Of a DNA stretch of 64,000 nucleotides, positions 45,306 through 58,850 are shown in pieces (positions within the stretch are counted from its first letter, which is position 1; each line of letters starts with the position of its first letter). The stretch comes from Puffinus mauretanicus (lineage: Eukaryota > Chordata > Aves > Procellariiformes > Procellariidae). The translations under genes were made by a program, and so were the position numbers. The DNA lies in NCBI GenBank assembly GCA_023333565.1, contig JAJKFH010003627.1, forward strand, positions 5,933,501 to 5,997,500, in the 5' to 3' direction. A model generated the notes under the pieces. The model saw only the letters and a list, made by a program, of their open reading frames with translations, was not told the origin of the DNA and ran no database searches.

Positions 45306-48300
45306 CATTTTGACATCAGTTTGTCCAAAGCAGCTTTTGGAAGGTTGTTTTTTGTTCTTTTTTTTTTTTTTCCTCATGCTTATAATCAGACTTTTCAGAG
45401 ATTCTAGGAGTGTTTTGCCACTTTTCTGGCCACATAGCACGCAATCAGTATGGCAGGCATGTATTAAAGAGGCAACAACTATTCCTGGTCATCTCTGTTG
45501 CTCTTTTGCAAAGCCGAAAAGCCAAGCTTCAGAGCATCCTTTAGAAACCGCACAGAAAGATTTTATCTCCCAGTAGAAAATTGCTCAGAATTCACCCTAC
45601 ACAACAACAAAAGGACCGTGTCATGGTTTAGCTCCACCAGAACAGTGAACAGATCATTCTTGATCTGTGAGGTTTTGATGTACTTGCTTTTTGTGCTCAG
45701 TGGTGGTAGTAAATTTTGGGCAAGCTATTTGGGATCCAAACTCTTTGTAGTTGGACAGCACAGCTGCAATATCTCTATCCAGTTTGTACCCAGGGGGAAT
45801 CATAAATGCCCAGCTGAGCATTCCCACTTCTAGCTTCTTGCTTATGGGAGAAGAGCACGTCTCTCAGGGAGGACATCAGCTCTCCAAGTCACTGTCAGTT
45901 TGCATGGGACAAAAGTTTGAGGGATTAACTAAGAGAGAAAAAAAAAAAACCTTTGTAATCTGTGCTAGGCAAATCCCATAGGTACATCTCCTGAATAGCA
46001 GAATTTTTCAAAGGCCACCCAGGGTGATCTAACTGCTGAGTCCTGACCCCAGTGGGAGCAAAGTTTGACAAATATGGGGCAGAGGCTGGGGAAAATTCTT
46101 CCCTTGCTGAGTGGTTCTGCTTTAAAAATTACCTCTTCTTTCTCCAGAGACACAGGCCTTTCGTGAGCTGATGCTCAGCTACTCCTCTGAGGGATAAAAC
46201 CAGACTATATGGGGTTTGCTCCAGAAAGACTGGAGTTGGGTTCCAGTCTGGTAACTCAAACAGAGTTATTAGCTATGGCTCCAGTGTATCCTTGTCATTT
46301 TCTGCCCTTTGTTGTGGTGTCCAAGCTAGGAGACTCATCGCCCTAAGCTCCTGCCATAGCCTCCAGCAGAGCAGAGTACCTCCAGGAGGGCTCTGTCAAC
46401 CCCGCTGATCTTTTCCGCTGACTGGAGAGGGACTCTAATGCAGGTGTTTCAGTGAAACTTATACAATCCAGATGTAAATCCAGTGGCAAGTCCCTCAGGA
46501 TTAGACATGTCTGGAAATGAACATTATTGGGCTGATAAGATTTCTGAGCATTTTTTCCACAGGAAACCCACTGATTTTCATCTCTGGGTTTGGCATGCAA
46601 GCTCCCTAAGGCTCCTGGAGAAGCATACCTTGGATTGCCTGTGACAAGATATGAACAGGAGAGCTCAAGCTGACATGAAGATCCAGGCTGGGATGGCAGT
46701 TAGGAAGGAAAAAACACTCTATTCCTTACTGTCGACTTTGAAAATGTGTTCAGGAAAGGATTACAATGTCAAGATTGTAATACTGGTTGCGTAAGAGTCA
46801 CTGTTTGGAGGCAATTGTTATTGGGAGAAAAAGCTGAGAGAAGAGGCCATTCACTTCATTCCTGCCGATACGCCAAATAAAAAGGGACCAGCTAAAACAC
46901 AGACAAGCCCCTTTTTGCTTTTGTAGCTGTTCATTTTTTCCATCAGAGCTCAGACCACAGAGCTAAAATTCAGTAATGAAAACCTTCCTTGCAGCCCATG
47001 TCTTTGCAGTGCCCTAGACCAGAATGAGATTGAGGTGAAATGGAGTCGATCCCAAATTCTCTGAACTGCAGCAGGACATACGATGGTCTGAGCTTTAATC
47101 TTCACACAGATGAAACTGCTGCAGTGGGACTGGTTTCCAGGCTGATGTTTCTCATCGCTTAGTTATTGAGATCCTGACAGGAAGCAGAGAAATGTTATCA
47201 ATTCCCACTGCTCCAGACCATCAATCTTGCTCTGCTGGCATACCTGACAGCTCAAAAATGATCAGGTAGCAGCTGCTTTTTGATTTCTTCTATTATCTCT
47301 AATCCACTGTCTCATGAAATGGTTTGTTAATGCTTTAAGGACATCCTTGTGAGGGGAGTGTGGTTTCCCCTCTAGCCAGCAGGTAGAGCCAGCAAGCCTT
47401 GCATCATGTCACAGGTTAATAGCGATTTCACAGAAACCTGGATAAACAGATAGCTTCCTCTCGCGCTTCCTCCCCCAGAGAAAGCGCCGAGTCTAACAGT
47501 AATCCTAAAAGCCTGTGTAGGGAGTGAAGCATTTCGCAGTTGGAAAATACTTGCACAGGTGACCTTCTGTAATGAAGATTTCAGTGTTTGCTCAAATGAC
47601 TGTACAAGTAAGACCAGGGGATGGGAGTCTCATTGGATATAAACAAGCGTCCAAACCGTGCTAGCTCTGTATTTGGTTTTTTTGTAGGAAAACAGAAAAG
47701 AAAATAAACAACACCTTGTTGCTTTCCACAGGCATGTTCCTTACACTACAAGGGGTGGTGGCCCCAGCCAAGGCTGCTCTGGGCGTGTTTGAAGCCACGA
47801 TGCATTTATTTCTTCTTCTCCAGTGCAATCATGACTTTGAGTCATCATCTCCTTTCTTTAGCATTTAAAAGTGAAAACAAGGTGGTGTGTCCCAGAAGCT
47901 CTGTGGTCCATGTGCCCCACACCACAGGCAGCAGAGCTTCACGCTGGCCGCCACCTGTGCTTCAGTCCCTGTCAGAACTCATCTGTCTGTCTCATGGTCA
48001 GGGACATGGCCTTAAACACTGTGTTTTACAAAGGAGTACACTTCAGCTTATATTACATATTGTGTTATATCTAAGACAAAATCCAAATAATTCTACAGAC
48101 AACAGTTATATAGAAATAATATATAATTTCTCATGATAGCATATGTACACAAACAACTTTGATTATTTTTGTGAATCCTTAGGCTATTCCATTTCAGCCT
48201 GTGATCACTTTGTATAATTTCATAATGACCATAGGTCTAATTTCTTGTTTCAAGAATATAACTGACATTATAATCTACCTACACTTTTTATATAAATCAT

Positions 48301-51300
48301 GTACTCTTTTTCCCCCAGTGCTTTTAAAAAACCTTTTGAATTGCTCTCCGATCCAATTTCTAGGCTTTCCCAGCACAGTCATTTATCTCTGATAGGCACA
48401 GTTTTTCAGACAGAGGTCAAGGATGGTGAAAGTTGTTATCACACCACAAGAGTTGATAGTGCTACTTTTCCCTCAATGCTTTCTTTTGCTTGCCTTGCAA
48501 GGCCTCTTTCAGTTCCCTTGACCCCGCAGCCCTGCTCCTTTCTACTGATACAAGAGAATTAATAATAGAGCTCCGGTTTTCACCGGAGCTGCACAACCGC
48601 TGGGATATGGCAGTAAAACACACAAGCATACCATCACAACAGCTAACCCCTCCACCTCCTAAAATCCATTTTCCTTGAGGCCTTTGATCTGGGGCAGGTG
48701 GGAAAGAAAGCAAAAAGCCTCTGGGAGAATTACAACCGCAGTGCCTTCCTAGGTGGCATCGCCACTTCCTTGGAACTCGCCGTGCCGTTAATGGCTCCTT
48801 TGTGCCAGTGTGTATCAGACCACCAAGGCATTCACCCAAAGACTGAATGTAGAATAAAAAGTAACATTTTGCTTCTTCTTTCTGAAGGTCAGATTCATTT
48901 CAGTCACACAGCAGTTCATGCACAGGCAGATGGGTAATGGGACAGGCGGTTGGGGGAAGAAGTGGTTTTCTCATCTCTTTCTCTGTTCTGTGGGAACAGG
49001 CATGTCTCCTCACATAAGCATGTGCTCCCTCCCCTGATGTGGACTCCCAATCTCCTTAAACCACCTGATAAATCCCCTTTTTATTTACCTTCCAAAATTC
49101 ACTAGCAAAGAGAAATAGCTCATCTCTTTGCACAGTATCATTGTGGCCTCAAAGGCCAGGACTAAATAAACACCCAGCCCTGCTGCTGGATGTTTTCTGC
49201 TATTGCAGTTGTGTGTTGCCAGGACTGCCAAAGTGCTGGTAAATCTTCCCATAATTTGCAGAGATTACATGCTGGACAGGTAATATGGCTGGTAATCAGC
49301 TAACTGGGACACCTGAAGAAGACCTCTACTGTACTTCTGCACCTAAGTTTCAAGGACTGATGAACAACTCATACCTAGTCCTGTGTCATTTGTGTGCAGG
49401 AGAGGTCAAAGAACCATGGAAATTCCTCCCCAGTCTTGTGAAGAACCTTAAAAAAAGCAGAAGTCTCCAAAACTGGTGTTTTTTATCTAATGGACATAAG
49501 GGAGACATAAGTAGCTTGTACAAACTCCTTGTGTGTGCTCTGCCCATCAGCGGCGACAGATACAAGGCAAATTGCAGCTGAGCAGGGAATAACCAGATGC
49601 TTCTACGGAAATGGCCTGCTGCCCTGGAGTGGAGGTTCATGGAGCAGACAAGCACCTTGCTCATCTTTGTTTCCTCTTTCCATCCTCTCAAACCCCTTTT
49701 GGCAGCAGGAGCAGCAATCCATAGCCCCAGGAACCTCCCTCTGCTTCTGTGTTCTACTCACCCTCTCATCCTGCTCCTGCCACCTCCCCTCCTCCCCTTG
49801 GGCCTGGTACTCATCCACGGATCACTGCAATGCAGCTGTGCCTATTTCATGGAAGGGCCTGGAGCCAGTTGTGTTGGACACATTCAAGTTAAGGAGACTG
49901 CTTTTCTCCACCAGTGAATACTTTCAAACTGCATAGAGGGTGTCCCAGGCAGAAGGTCTGCTGGGTGTGCCTCAAGCAGTGCAAGAGCTGTTTTAAACCA
50001 AAGGCAGAAATGTGACTATCATCAGGTTAATCTGACGCCTATCCAAGCCGTGCTTTGAAGAGAAACACAGGTGCATTATTTCACCATTTTTCCCGAGTCC
50101 CCCAGAAACCCTTTACATTGAAGGCTGCAGACACAAGCACTGAAGTGCTGGGTGCCCAAGACAGTGTCTGAGTGGAATTTTGATTTACAGTCACAGTGGC
50201 TTTGGAAAAGTCATCGTATTTTTGAAACAAAAGAAGGAAACAGAAAAGAAAAATAGCAAGAACTGATGATGTATCTCCATATGATCTCTTGTGATAAATT
50301 CTCAGTAAGGGTCAGTGAAGCCCATTCAGACTGAATAGAAAAAAATATGCTTGAATGCACGATCGTTAGGCTGACCTGGAGGAAACACTCATTGACTTCT
50401 CAAATCTCATGCATCTGTGAGTGAAGTATTGAAGTCGGAAACTGAGAGTGATTCCTTTCCCCAGCTACCATTCTTAGACAACACTGCTCAGTTGTGTAAC
50501 CCCCTGAAGACATTAAAATGTCTTTCCCTTCCTGTAAGAAAAGATTTTCTTTTCCTTCCCTTAAGACATTAATTATAGGGTCACTGACTTTGGCAGATTA
50601 CTTGCTAAATTGAGTTGCATCCTGATATCCTATATTTTATTGTGATGACCACCCATCTTGACAGCCAATTGGGCTTGACCTGAGATTATCCAACACTGAA
50701 ATCATGACTCTTTAAAGGGAGAGGATTAATGGCTGCTTTAAAGTGATCTAAGATCATTGAAGAAAGCCACAAGCACTCGCCTTTCTCCAGCTCCTGGCCA
50801 TACGGACCTGCTCCCCCTTTTGTCTCGACATCAGCAATCACATAGCTGCACGGGGAGTTGAATCTGTTAGGTGATCTGGCTAAAAAAAAAAAAAAAATTG
50901 CAAATGTCTTCTTGTTAGGGTGGTTGTAAGCTGGATCAAAGAAGAGGTCTGAGTATTCCAGAACCATGGATGTCACCACAAGAAGGACACAGGAATAAAT
51001 GCCTGCTCTGGCAGTAGCAAGGTCCTGGTGAACTGTGGGAGAACCAGTGTCTCCTCATGAGCCCCAGGGGTGGACCACGGGAAAGCACTGGAGAGCTGTG
51101 AGCCTCAAATCGGGTCAGTATCTACACTGTACAGAAGCTACCAAACCAAGGAATGGCACTCATATCCCACCTATCTGACTCAGGTAGGAGCTCAGAAGGA
51201 GCAGCAGAAGGAGCTCAGGTTTGTCTCCTCAGAACAACAGTTGGTTCATGTGAAAGAAGACACAGAAGCTGGCCTCCAGGTTCTTAAGTCTCTTTCTCCT

Positions 51301-54300
51301 CCCTTGCTTTCACCTCTTGGCCTCTAGTTGTATGAAACATGGATGCAGTGCCATACATTGGATTTCCATAAACCCTCACTCTTCCACTGAGTCTTTGAAG
51401 TGCAGCCCATTATCAAACTGAAATAAGCTCTCTGGCATTTGAAAATTGAGAGATTTTTGTAAAAAAAAAAATGTTCAGCTTGTGTTTTGAAGCTGATGAT
51501 AGACAATCTCATAATTTAGTAGCTATCACAACAACGTGAGTTAAAACAGAAATTCAGCCTTCCTGATGCCCAGTGGAGAAAGAAGTGGCAGAGGGGTTTT
51601 TTATTGTGCCACTGCAGGAAGGGGCTGAAACTGCTGTTGCACCCTAGGGCTGGTGGAGACAACCCCTGGCTGCAGTTTCTGATCGGCACGGTGTCCTTGC
51701 AGAGTCATGGGTCTGGCTGAAGCATTCCTTCATCAATAGGCACCATTTATCACCGAGATGTAACTGGGTTCCAACAACAACAGAAGGAAAACACTGGCAA
51801 TGTTTTCATTAAAAGGTACAAAAGATTTGCAGTGTAGCTGACAGAGAGCATATGTGACCTGCTTAGTGTTCAGCAGGGCTGATAAAGGGCAAAAGGAGTG
51901 TCCTGTGAAGGTAAAGCTATACCTCACCTTAATGAACAGCAACTTGAGGTAGGAGGTGGGAGAGGATGATCAGATTTCCTCTGACCTGGAGTTCAACTTC
52001 TTTGGATGCAACCAAGAATGGCTGCGATAGCAAGGTAGCTCAGCATAAAGGGGGTGAGAAAAAGGGGGACTTTTTTTCTTCCTTAATGGAAAAGCTTGGC
52101 CTGGGGCTGTTCACAAACTGCCAGCAGCAGCAATGATCTGCATGCAAAATGGTGCGTTTTGCATGTCACAGCAAAGTCCCATCAGGAGAAGCACTGGTGT
52201 CAGTGCAAAAATGTCCCCTTCTTCCACACATGTGGACATGCAGAGACACATGAGCACCCACTGCTAGTGCCAACAGACAAACTCTAGGACCTCACACGGA
52301 TGAAAACAGGGGCTGAAACTTGTTTCGCGTTCAAGGAAACAGTGGCTAACACTGTATTTTGCCTAGCAGACTTAATCTCTTTTGAAATCAGCCCACTTGG
52401 GTGAGCCCTTTCTACACCCTGATCTTGCCCTTTAGTAAATCCAAGCTAGTGAAAGAAGCTAGTATGAGTCAACCTGTGTAAGACCATTTTGGAGGTGTGG
52501 AGGAGCAAGACGCACCCACACTCACTAGCTAGCCTTGCAGGTTGACTTTACACGCATGTGTTCAGCCACAGCAGTGGCAGGATCACCGAGGTCTTGGCAG
52601 ACAAAGCAAGTCCCGTCCCACCCTGGGCTCTGTCAAGAGTCTGGAGAGCTGCATCTCATCTTCTAATTTTATATCCAGGACACACAGAAGTGCTAAGGGA
52701 CTGGGCAGAAATTGAGACTGTTTCTTACAGTAGGGATTGTGGTCTTCTCTCACTTGAGTCAAGATGCCCATCAGTTCTATTCATCTTATTGCTAATCTTC
52801 CCCTCTGCCCGCTGCATGCACTTGCTGCATTTTGCCTGACTTTTCTTAGTTACATATTTGCACAGTGTTTCATATTTGTCACCTTTTATTTCATACTAGT
52901 GTTTTCGGCTGCTACTGTGAAATCAATAAAAAAATCTTGCTAAAGCCGTGTTAGAACGATGGTCTATATAATCATACCAAGTGTAAGAGAAGAGGGAAAC
53001 AGATCTGTTGAAAAACACTTGAGTAAATCCAAACATTTCCTCAAAGTTAAACTGGAGGTCAGGGGTAGAGGAAGAGACTCAAAGTTACTTCATTCCCTGT
53101 AGACTTGAGATCAGAGTAAACCACAGCTAGCTTGTAACACCAGCCACTGACACACAGCCAGCTCTGGGGTGGCACTTGGCAATGTTCAATCCAGCCAGAC
53201 CAGAGGCTGCGATTTCTCCGGCTGAAGGCATTTGAGTGCTAGTTCACCTGCCGGCTGCTGGGGCCCTGGGTACAGCAGTGCTGCACGGAAAACACTGCAA
53301 GTGCTCTATCAATTAGGGAAATGAACCACAGTGAAGAGCTGAATGTCCCCACAGCTAAAAGGTTAATATAAATAATAATATTAAAAAATGTTATTTATTG
53401 TTTCTTCAAGTAGCAGCCCTTCACAGCTCCCTGGCTCTGTGGCTGGAATATGGTTTCACAGAATTTACATGGGCACTTGTTTAGGTGCGTGGGGGGAAGA
53501 TGTATGTTACAGCATCCTGACACGCTCTCATTGTATATCACATGTTACTCGCCTTGCTCCTGCCCTCTGCTCACCTCCTTCACTGCCCCATCTGTGCAAA
53601 GGAGGCTTTGTAGAGCTGGCAGGGTCAGTGATTAATTACACAAAGATAAACAGAGTTAATATTCTTCCTGGATAGAACTAATTACTCAAGTGTTTGCTTT
53701 TATAAACCTTAGATTGATTGTCTCAGGGACAAATCAGTCTAATTGAAAAGACCATTTGTTTTCAAAAAAAGAAAAATAACATGTTTGTGCCTCATGGGTT
53801 TTGGAAGGCTTTTTTTTCCTCTCCTTTTCAAGGAAATGGAGGCAGTGAAAAGGTTGGTGCATATTGTTGCATCACTCACTGGATATCACAGGTACCCCTG
53901 CGGCTGCGCCCCAGCCGTTCCCCAGACCATTTTCCCTTTAACACAAGCTGCTATTTCTCTCACCAGCACTCTGTGCAGGATCCTGGTGTGTGAGGTGGAG
54001 GGTATACACATTCTGAAAAGCAGCCCCAGCCCAACAAGCTCAGGATTTAGCTGAACAAAAGCAGGAAGAGAGAAGGGGCATTACTTGGTCAAGAGCACAA
54101 GTACACTCACGTCTTTTGCTTGTATATTCTCTGAATTAATTCATGAAACCTCTCACATCTGGGAAACTGAAAACAACTGGCACATCATTTCTGCTCCAAT
54201 GCACTCAAAACACTTTACAGCCTTTCGGTTGCCTGAGACTGGTGTGTCACCTCCTATTCTCTTCTCTCCATGGCACCTCAGCATCTCAGAGCTTTTTGAA

Positions 54301-56225
54301 CTACTTTGTTTTTCCTTGCAGCCCACCCCTTCTGATGTCTTCTATCACTGATGCCTCCTCTGCCCTTTTTCATTTGTCTTTGTTCCTCTCCAGTAGACTT
54401 AAGCATACAGGATTGGACTCGTGGAGCAGCTACAGGACGAGAAAGCTGCCTGGGTGTCATAACAGAAAATGCTGACACATAAGACAATGTATAATAGAGA
54501 GTTGGCATGAAATCCATGACTGGGTCCTTCAACCCTGAGAAACCTGGTCCAATGGACCAAAGCAAGGAACTGGAAAAGGGGTCGCATCTCAGGAGGGACG
54601 TTGATTACTGCTAGATGAAGATGTAGGCTGAGTCTGGGCAGCTGATCTCCAGCTCCTGATCCCCACTTACAGTACCAACCTGCTCAGCTTATGTTTGGAT
54701 CACTGTCCACATGGCTTCTTGTGAGTGGGAGGGAAGAAGCTCTTGCTGTGGAGTTGGGCTTGTGAGTGAGCAGGACACTCACATGCCATTCAATTCAGGC
54801 TATTATTAGCCAGGGAAATACACTGGCCATCATAATGCAGGAGGCGGGTGAAATTCTGTGTACTTTGCCACATGGAGCAGCAGATCACTTTTCATTTTCG
54901 GCTCTGAAAATCTCTCAACAGAGATGAACACCATCGGTCTGCTTCCTGCTGTCTATCACCTGAGTGAGGCTGGGGGACATGAAAGCCACCTTCCATCCTG
55001 GCTAAAAGTAATCAATCTTAAATTGTCTGTGCTTAGTGATAACTGAGACAAGGGAAAACCACCTCCCAAGCATTCAACTCTGTATGGGCTGGGTCACTGA
55101 GGGACAGGAAGCATTTCCAAGGAAGGTGATGGTTAGTACAAGTGCAGGAGGTTGATCTGGGAGTGAAGCGGCAGAACAGCCCCAGGAGCTCTCAGAGGAG
55201 ACATGAGAGAAGTGCCAGAGACTGCCAGGAGAGAGTTAGTAGCGTCACCCTGGAGAAGAAAAAGCGCGGGCTTTGCAGGCAGAAAAAGGGTCAGCGCCAT
55301 GTGCAAAGAAACTGTCTCCCACCGCTTGTTTTCATCTGCTTGTTTTCAGCTGTGCTTGGGAAAACATAACAATACGGACATTCTTCATATATAAACATAC
55401 ATAGCACCCACTTCTTTGCCAGTGAAAATAACCCTGCAGACATTTTGCTAACTAGTCAGGTCTGAAAGGAACAGAAATATCACTGCTGAATTAAGCTCAG
55501 AAAGAAGTGGAGGGAAACTCCAATAAGCCAAGTCTGGTCCAACTCTGTCTAGCACTTTTTTCTAAAGAAAAAAGATTTAATGCAAGTTTCTCCATTGTCC
55601 ACCACCAAGAAAGTCAGGTGAGCATTTTGCTTCTTTAAAGAATGCAAACCATAGAGCAGGCAACCACTTTTCACAAATACCTGCATCAGGCAATTAGCCA
55701 GTCCTTTCATTAAGCCATGACAAGGATGATGGTATGCTGTTGCCTCCCGCACTTTAATTTAGGATGAGAAAGCCCAGCAGCACCTTGTAAATCCCAACAC
55801 TGCTGACAGCCAAAATCATCAGCAGCTCGTTCCCCTGGGAAAAAGATTTGTGGGAAAGGTGCTGAGCTCTCCTTACCCATATGCTTTCAGTTCTCACTAC
55901 ATCTATTCCTTCACCTGCTTTCTGTTTGTCTCTGTCACAAAATGCGTGTATGAGAGCCCAGAGATGAGAAGGATTTTCCTTTTCCCTTCCCCACTTCCCC
56001 CTCCCCCAAAAGAAGACACTTTTAAGTATTTGAGCATTTCCTTAAAAAGGGCTTTTCTCCAACTCCTGGCCTTCCCTTGCTGTCCCTCCCTTTTGTTCTG
56101 GATGAATTATACCATGTCCAGTGTCCTCAGCAGCCATCCCTGCTCCAGTCCAGTACTGCAATGTGCAAAGAGATGAACGGCAGAGAGAGAAAAGTGCAGA
56201 AAGAGAGAGAAAAGGAATTACCGGA
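45306..56225. other. Intergenic, no gene recognised
   Basis: Eleven kilobases without a recognisable coding exon, RNA gene, long array or well-preserved transposon. Low-complexity runs are short (for example T-run near 45358 and A-run near 50881). Open frames of up to 135 codons are present but show no domain. Confidence 0.55.
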
Positions 56226-56725
56226 TATTACAAATTGCTGACCCTTTACAATTGTTAATGCTGAGAGAGGATTTTTTTCTCATGTGGGAGGGCTGGGCAA
56301 TTTTCATAAAATTGCTGGGCTGTTTGGTGATCAGGCAGAAATTCAACTGCAATAACATGTTCTCCGGTTTCCTGCCCAATTACGGAGAGGTTTGGAGGTG
56401 AAGCCACAAAGTTCGACACCTTTGATCAAACCTTTCCTGCTATTGGCAGGAGTTTTCACCCTGAGCACGATAAACCTCGTTATGGAGGTAACGACAATAA
56501 CTTTCCTCCTCCAATTCCAGGGCTGATGCGACAGAAAGCCCATGCTTATTGGTACTGGTGTTATGGAGAAACGCTGCACAGCAACAGCCTCTCCCCGGGC
56601 TTAGGGCGAGCAGTTGTCAGTGGAAATTATTTGGGATATTTCCTCTTTCCCTGTTTCAGTTGCTGCTATCATTTGTTATTTCTAATTGCTAATAATAACC
56701 ATCAGACTGATAAGCAGTAATTCCT
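56226..56725. promoter_or_regulatory. Candidate non-coding regulatory element
   Basis: Unique sequence with a palindromic TCF/LEF-type site CCTTTGATCAAACC at 56419-56432, a GATA-type 'ctgataag' near 56707 and TAAT-type homeodomain words around 56680-56700. No open frame convinces. This is a motif-based guess only. Confidence 0.25.
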
Positions 56726-56744
56726 ATCTGTACATTGCAAAGAA

Positions 56745-56880
56745 AATCAGGGTCTTCTTTTACAGAGGGGGAAAATGAAGGACAGGGAAAGGCAGGGGCT
56801 AGCCCAGCATCACCCAGTAAACCAGTGGCATACAGCCAGATCTCTTGAGACCTGATTCAGTGACACAGCTACCTGACAAT
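56745..56880 (+). repeat. Ancient MIR/L2-like repeat fragment
   Basis: Contains 'tttacagagggggaaaatga', 'ggggctagcccagcatcacc' and 'agtaaaccagtggcatacag' in the order found in amniote SINE/LINE tails (tacagatggggaaactga, ttgcccaaggtcac, agtggcagagcc). Diverged. Confidence 0.55.
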
Positions 56881-57365
56881 ATGTCAGACACAATGTCAGA
56901 AATGCTACCTGACAATAAATGTTTCATAAGCACGCATATATATATACACGGATAACAAGGTAAAAATTGCACGTGATATTTTATAACAGTGTTGCAAATT
57001 GGTTCACGTATTTGCCAAAATGTTTTCCAGAAGCAGCCCCAACTTTTGCTGTCCAACAGGCAACGTGATCAAGCAATTCATATCCTTGTAACCACCTCCC
57101 TATTGCTCCTCTTCTTCCTGCCACCTCAGTGATCTCATCTCATCATTGAATGCTGAAAGTCAAACCCCAAATCTGAAGAGTTTTCATAGTGTTTCATGAC
57201 AAAAGGTTTGTGGAGATTAACATGCCTGAAACCATTTTAACTCTATAAATATCAGGCTGAAATGCTCTGGAATTTACTAAACAAATACATCCTTTTTACA
57301 GGTATTTCTGTTTGTTTATTTTAATCAGTGTAGCCTGGCCAGAATTTCCTATTCCACCCAGACGA
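56881..57365. other. Intergenic, nothing recognised
   Basis: AT-rich unique sequence with a short (TA)n run near 56937-56948. Confidence 0.6.
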
Positions 57366-57463
57366 AAGGGAAGGGAAGGGAAGGGAAGGGAAGGGAAGGG
57401 AAGGGAAGGGAAGGGAAGGGAAGGGAAGGGAAGGGAAGGGAAGGGAAGGGAAGGGAAGGGAAG
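57366..57463 (+). repeat. (AAGGG)19 pentanucleotide array
   Basis: Nineteen perfect AAGGG copies (57366-57460) followed by a partial unit. Purine-only on the plus strand with regular GGG runs, so it can in principle form triplex or G-quadruplex structures. Confidence 0.98.
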
Positions 57464-58504
57464 AAACTTCTAGAGGAAGGTTATGAACAGAGAACATCAG
57501 CCATAATGTGGCATAACATCAGTCCACCTAGCCTTACATCCTATCTCTATAAGTCAGTTGTCTGGATGACAACACTAGACGGGAATAGTGACTGCTTTTT
57601 TTTTTGCGGTCCATCAATAACATTTATACCAGAACTGTTACAGCTTTTGAATGGCTTTCAATGAGATTCACAGGAGGGACTTGACACTGGTCCCCACAGT
57701 GGAGGAGGCTTGGTTGGCTGAAGTGTCCTGCTGCTGTTTAACCCACTGAAAAGGCACACGCCTTGCAGGACTCATGTTTCAGTTTTTTAAGCAAAGTTTA
57801 GTGTTGCACCAAGTCAACCCCCCTCCAGAATACCTACAGAAATGCTATAATGAAGATGTCTTTACGATGCTTATCTCACCAGCAGAGTAGAAGAAGTTGG
57901 TAACAGAAAAAAGCATGCCATGAGTTTTCTCCCTCTTTCTGTTGCATTTGTTTTCTGGCATCTTATAATACCGTTCCATAACCTTGTGTCATGTACTGAG
58001 TGCTTATGTGTGAAAATAAAAATATGGAAAGGTGGGTTTTGCTTCAGGACTGCACAGCAGTTGATAGGAGCACTTTGTGGTCAGATATAGCTACTGTAAA
58101 TTTTATTGAATTTGAAAGAGGCACTGAGAAGCAAATCACTTTGCAGATGTCAGGGCAATTCAATCTGCAAGGAACCTGATCCTAAAAGCATCTGCACTGC
58201 ACTGGCTTTCAAACATTAGGAAATTTTAAACATCTAAAACAACCACTAGAAGTTAAATCTTCTTGCTTACTTGCAATCACAACCTTGCGGCTCACAGAAA
58301 GGATTCAAGGATTTGAGTCAAGGTATATATGGCCTTCCTAAGGATACATGAATGCAATAGTGGGTAAGGCCAATGGTCCGCATAGGCTGGCATTCATTCC
58401 CCAGCAGACCTGACATTAGGTGCCTGAGAAAGGAAATAGAAGCAGGCCAAGGGTTTAGTGATATTTTCCCAGAAACCTCTGGAGATTGATTGGTGCAGTC
58501 TTAG
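57464..58504. other. Intergenic, possible short CR1-like fragment
   Basis: Mostly unique. The part at 58360-58445 ('gggtaaggccaatggtccgc') resembles the antisense CR1 3' end seen at 32.9 kb and may be a short fragment. Confidence 0.4.
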
Positions 58505-58850
58505 GAAGAGTAAGCTTATGGGGGGTCTTATTCCTGTCTTCAGCTACTTACTGGCCGATCTGTAAGGAAGACAGAGACAGACTCTTTTCATAGGTGCACA
58601 ATGACAGGACAAGAGGCAACTAGCGCAACCTGCAAGAAAGGAAATTCTGGTGTGATAAGAATTAGGAAAAAGTAATGATGAGGGTAGTCAAAGAATGAAA
58701 AAGCACCAAAGAAGCCTTGAAATCTCCATTCTTGGAGCTATTCGACACCTGACTCCACAGGACCCTGAGCAATCTTTGAAAGAGGTTTTGGACCAGAAGC
58801 TCCAAAGTTCCTTTCCAACCTAAATTACACTATGGCAATCTAAGGAATAT
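58505..58850 (+). mobile_element. CR1 LINE 3' end, sense
   Basis: In order: 'ggaagacagagacagactct', 'cacaatgacaggacaagagg', 'caacta', then 'aatctccattcttggagcta' and 'ttggaccagaagctcc' and 'ttcctttccaacctaaatta'. This is the sense-strand 3' region of avian CR1. The tail 'tacactatggcaatcta' resembles the CR1 octamer end. Diverged and 5' truncated. Confidence 0.88.

Noticed and set aside
45615..45680. Possible second LTR edge ('tgtcatggtttagctccacc')
   Set aside because: Only about 20 bases resemble the 39.85 kb LTR end, with no continuing similarity and no duplication.
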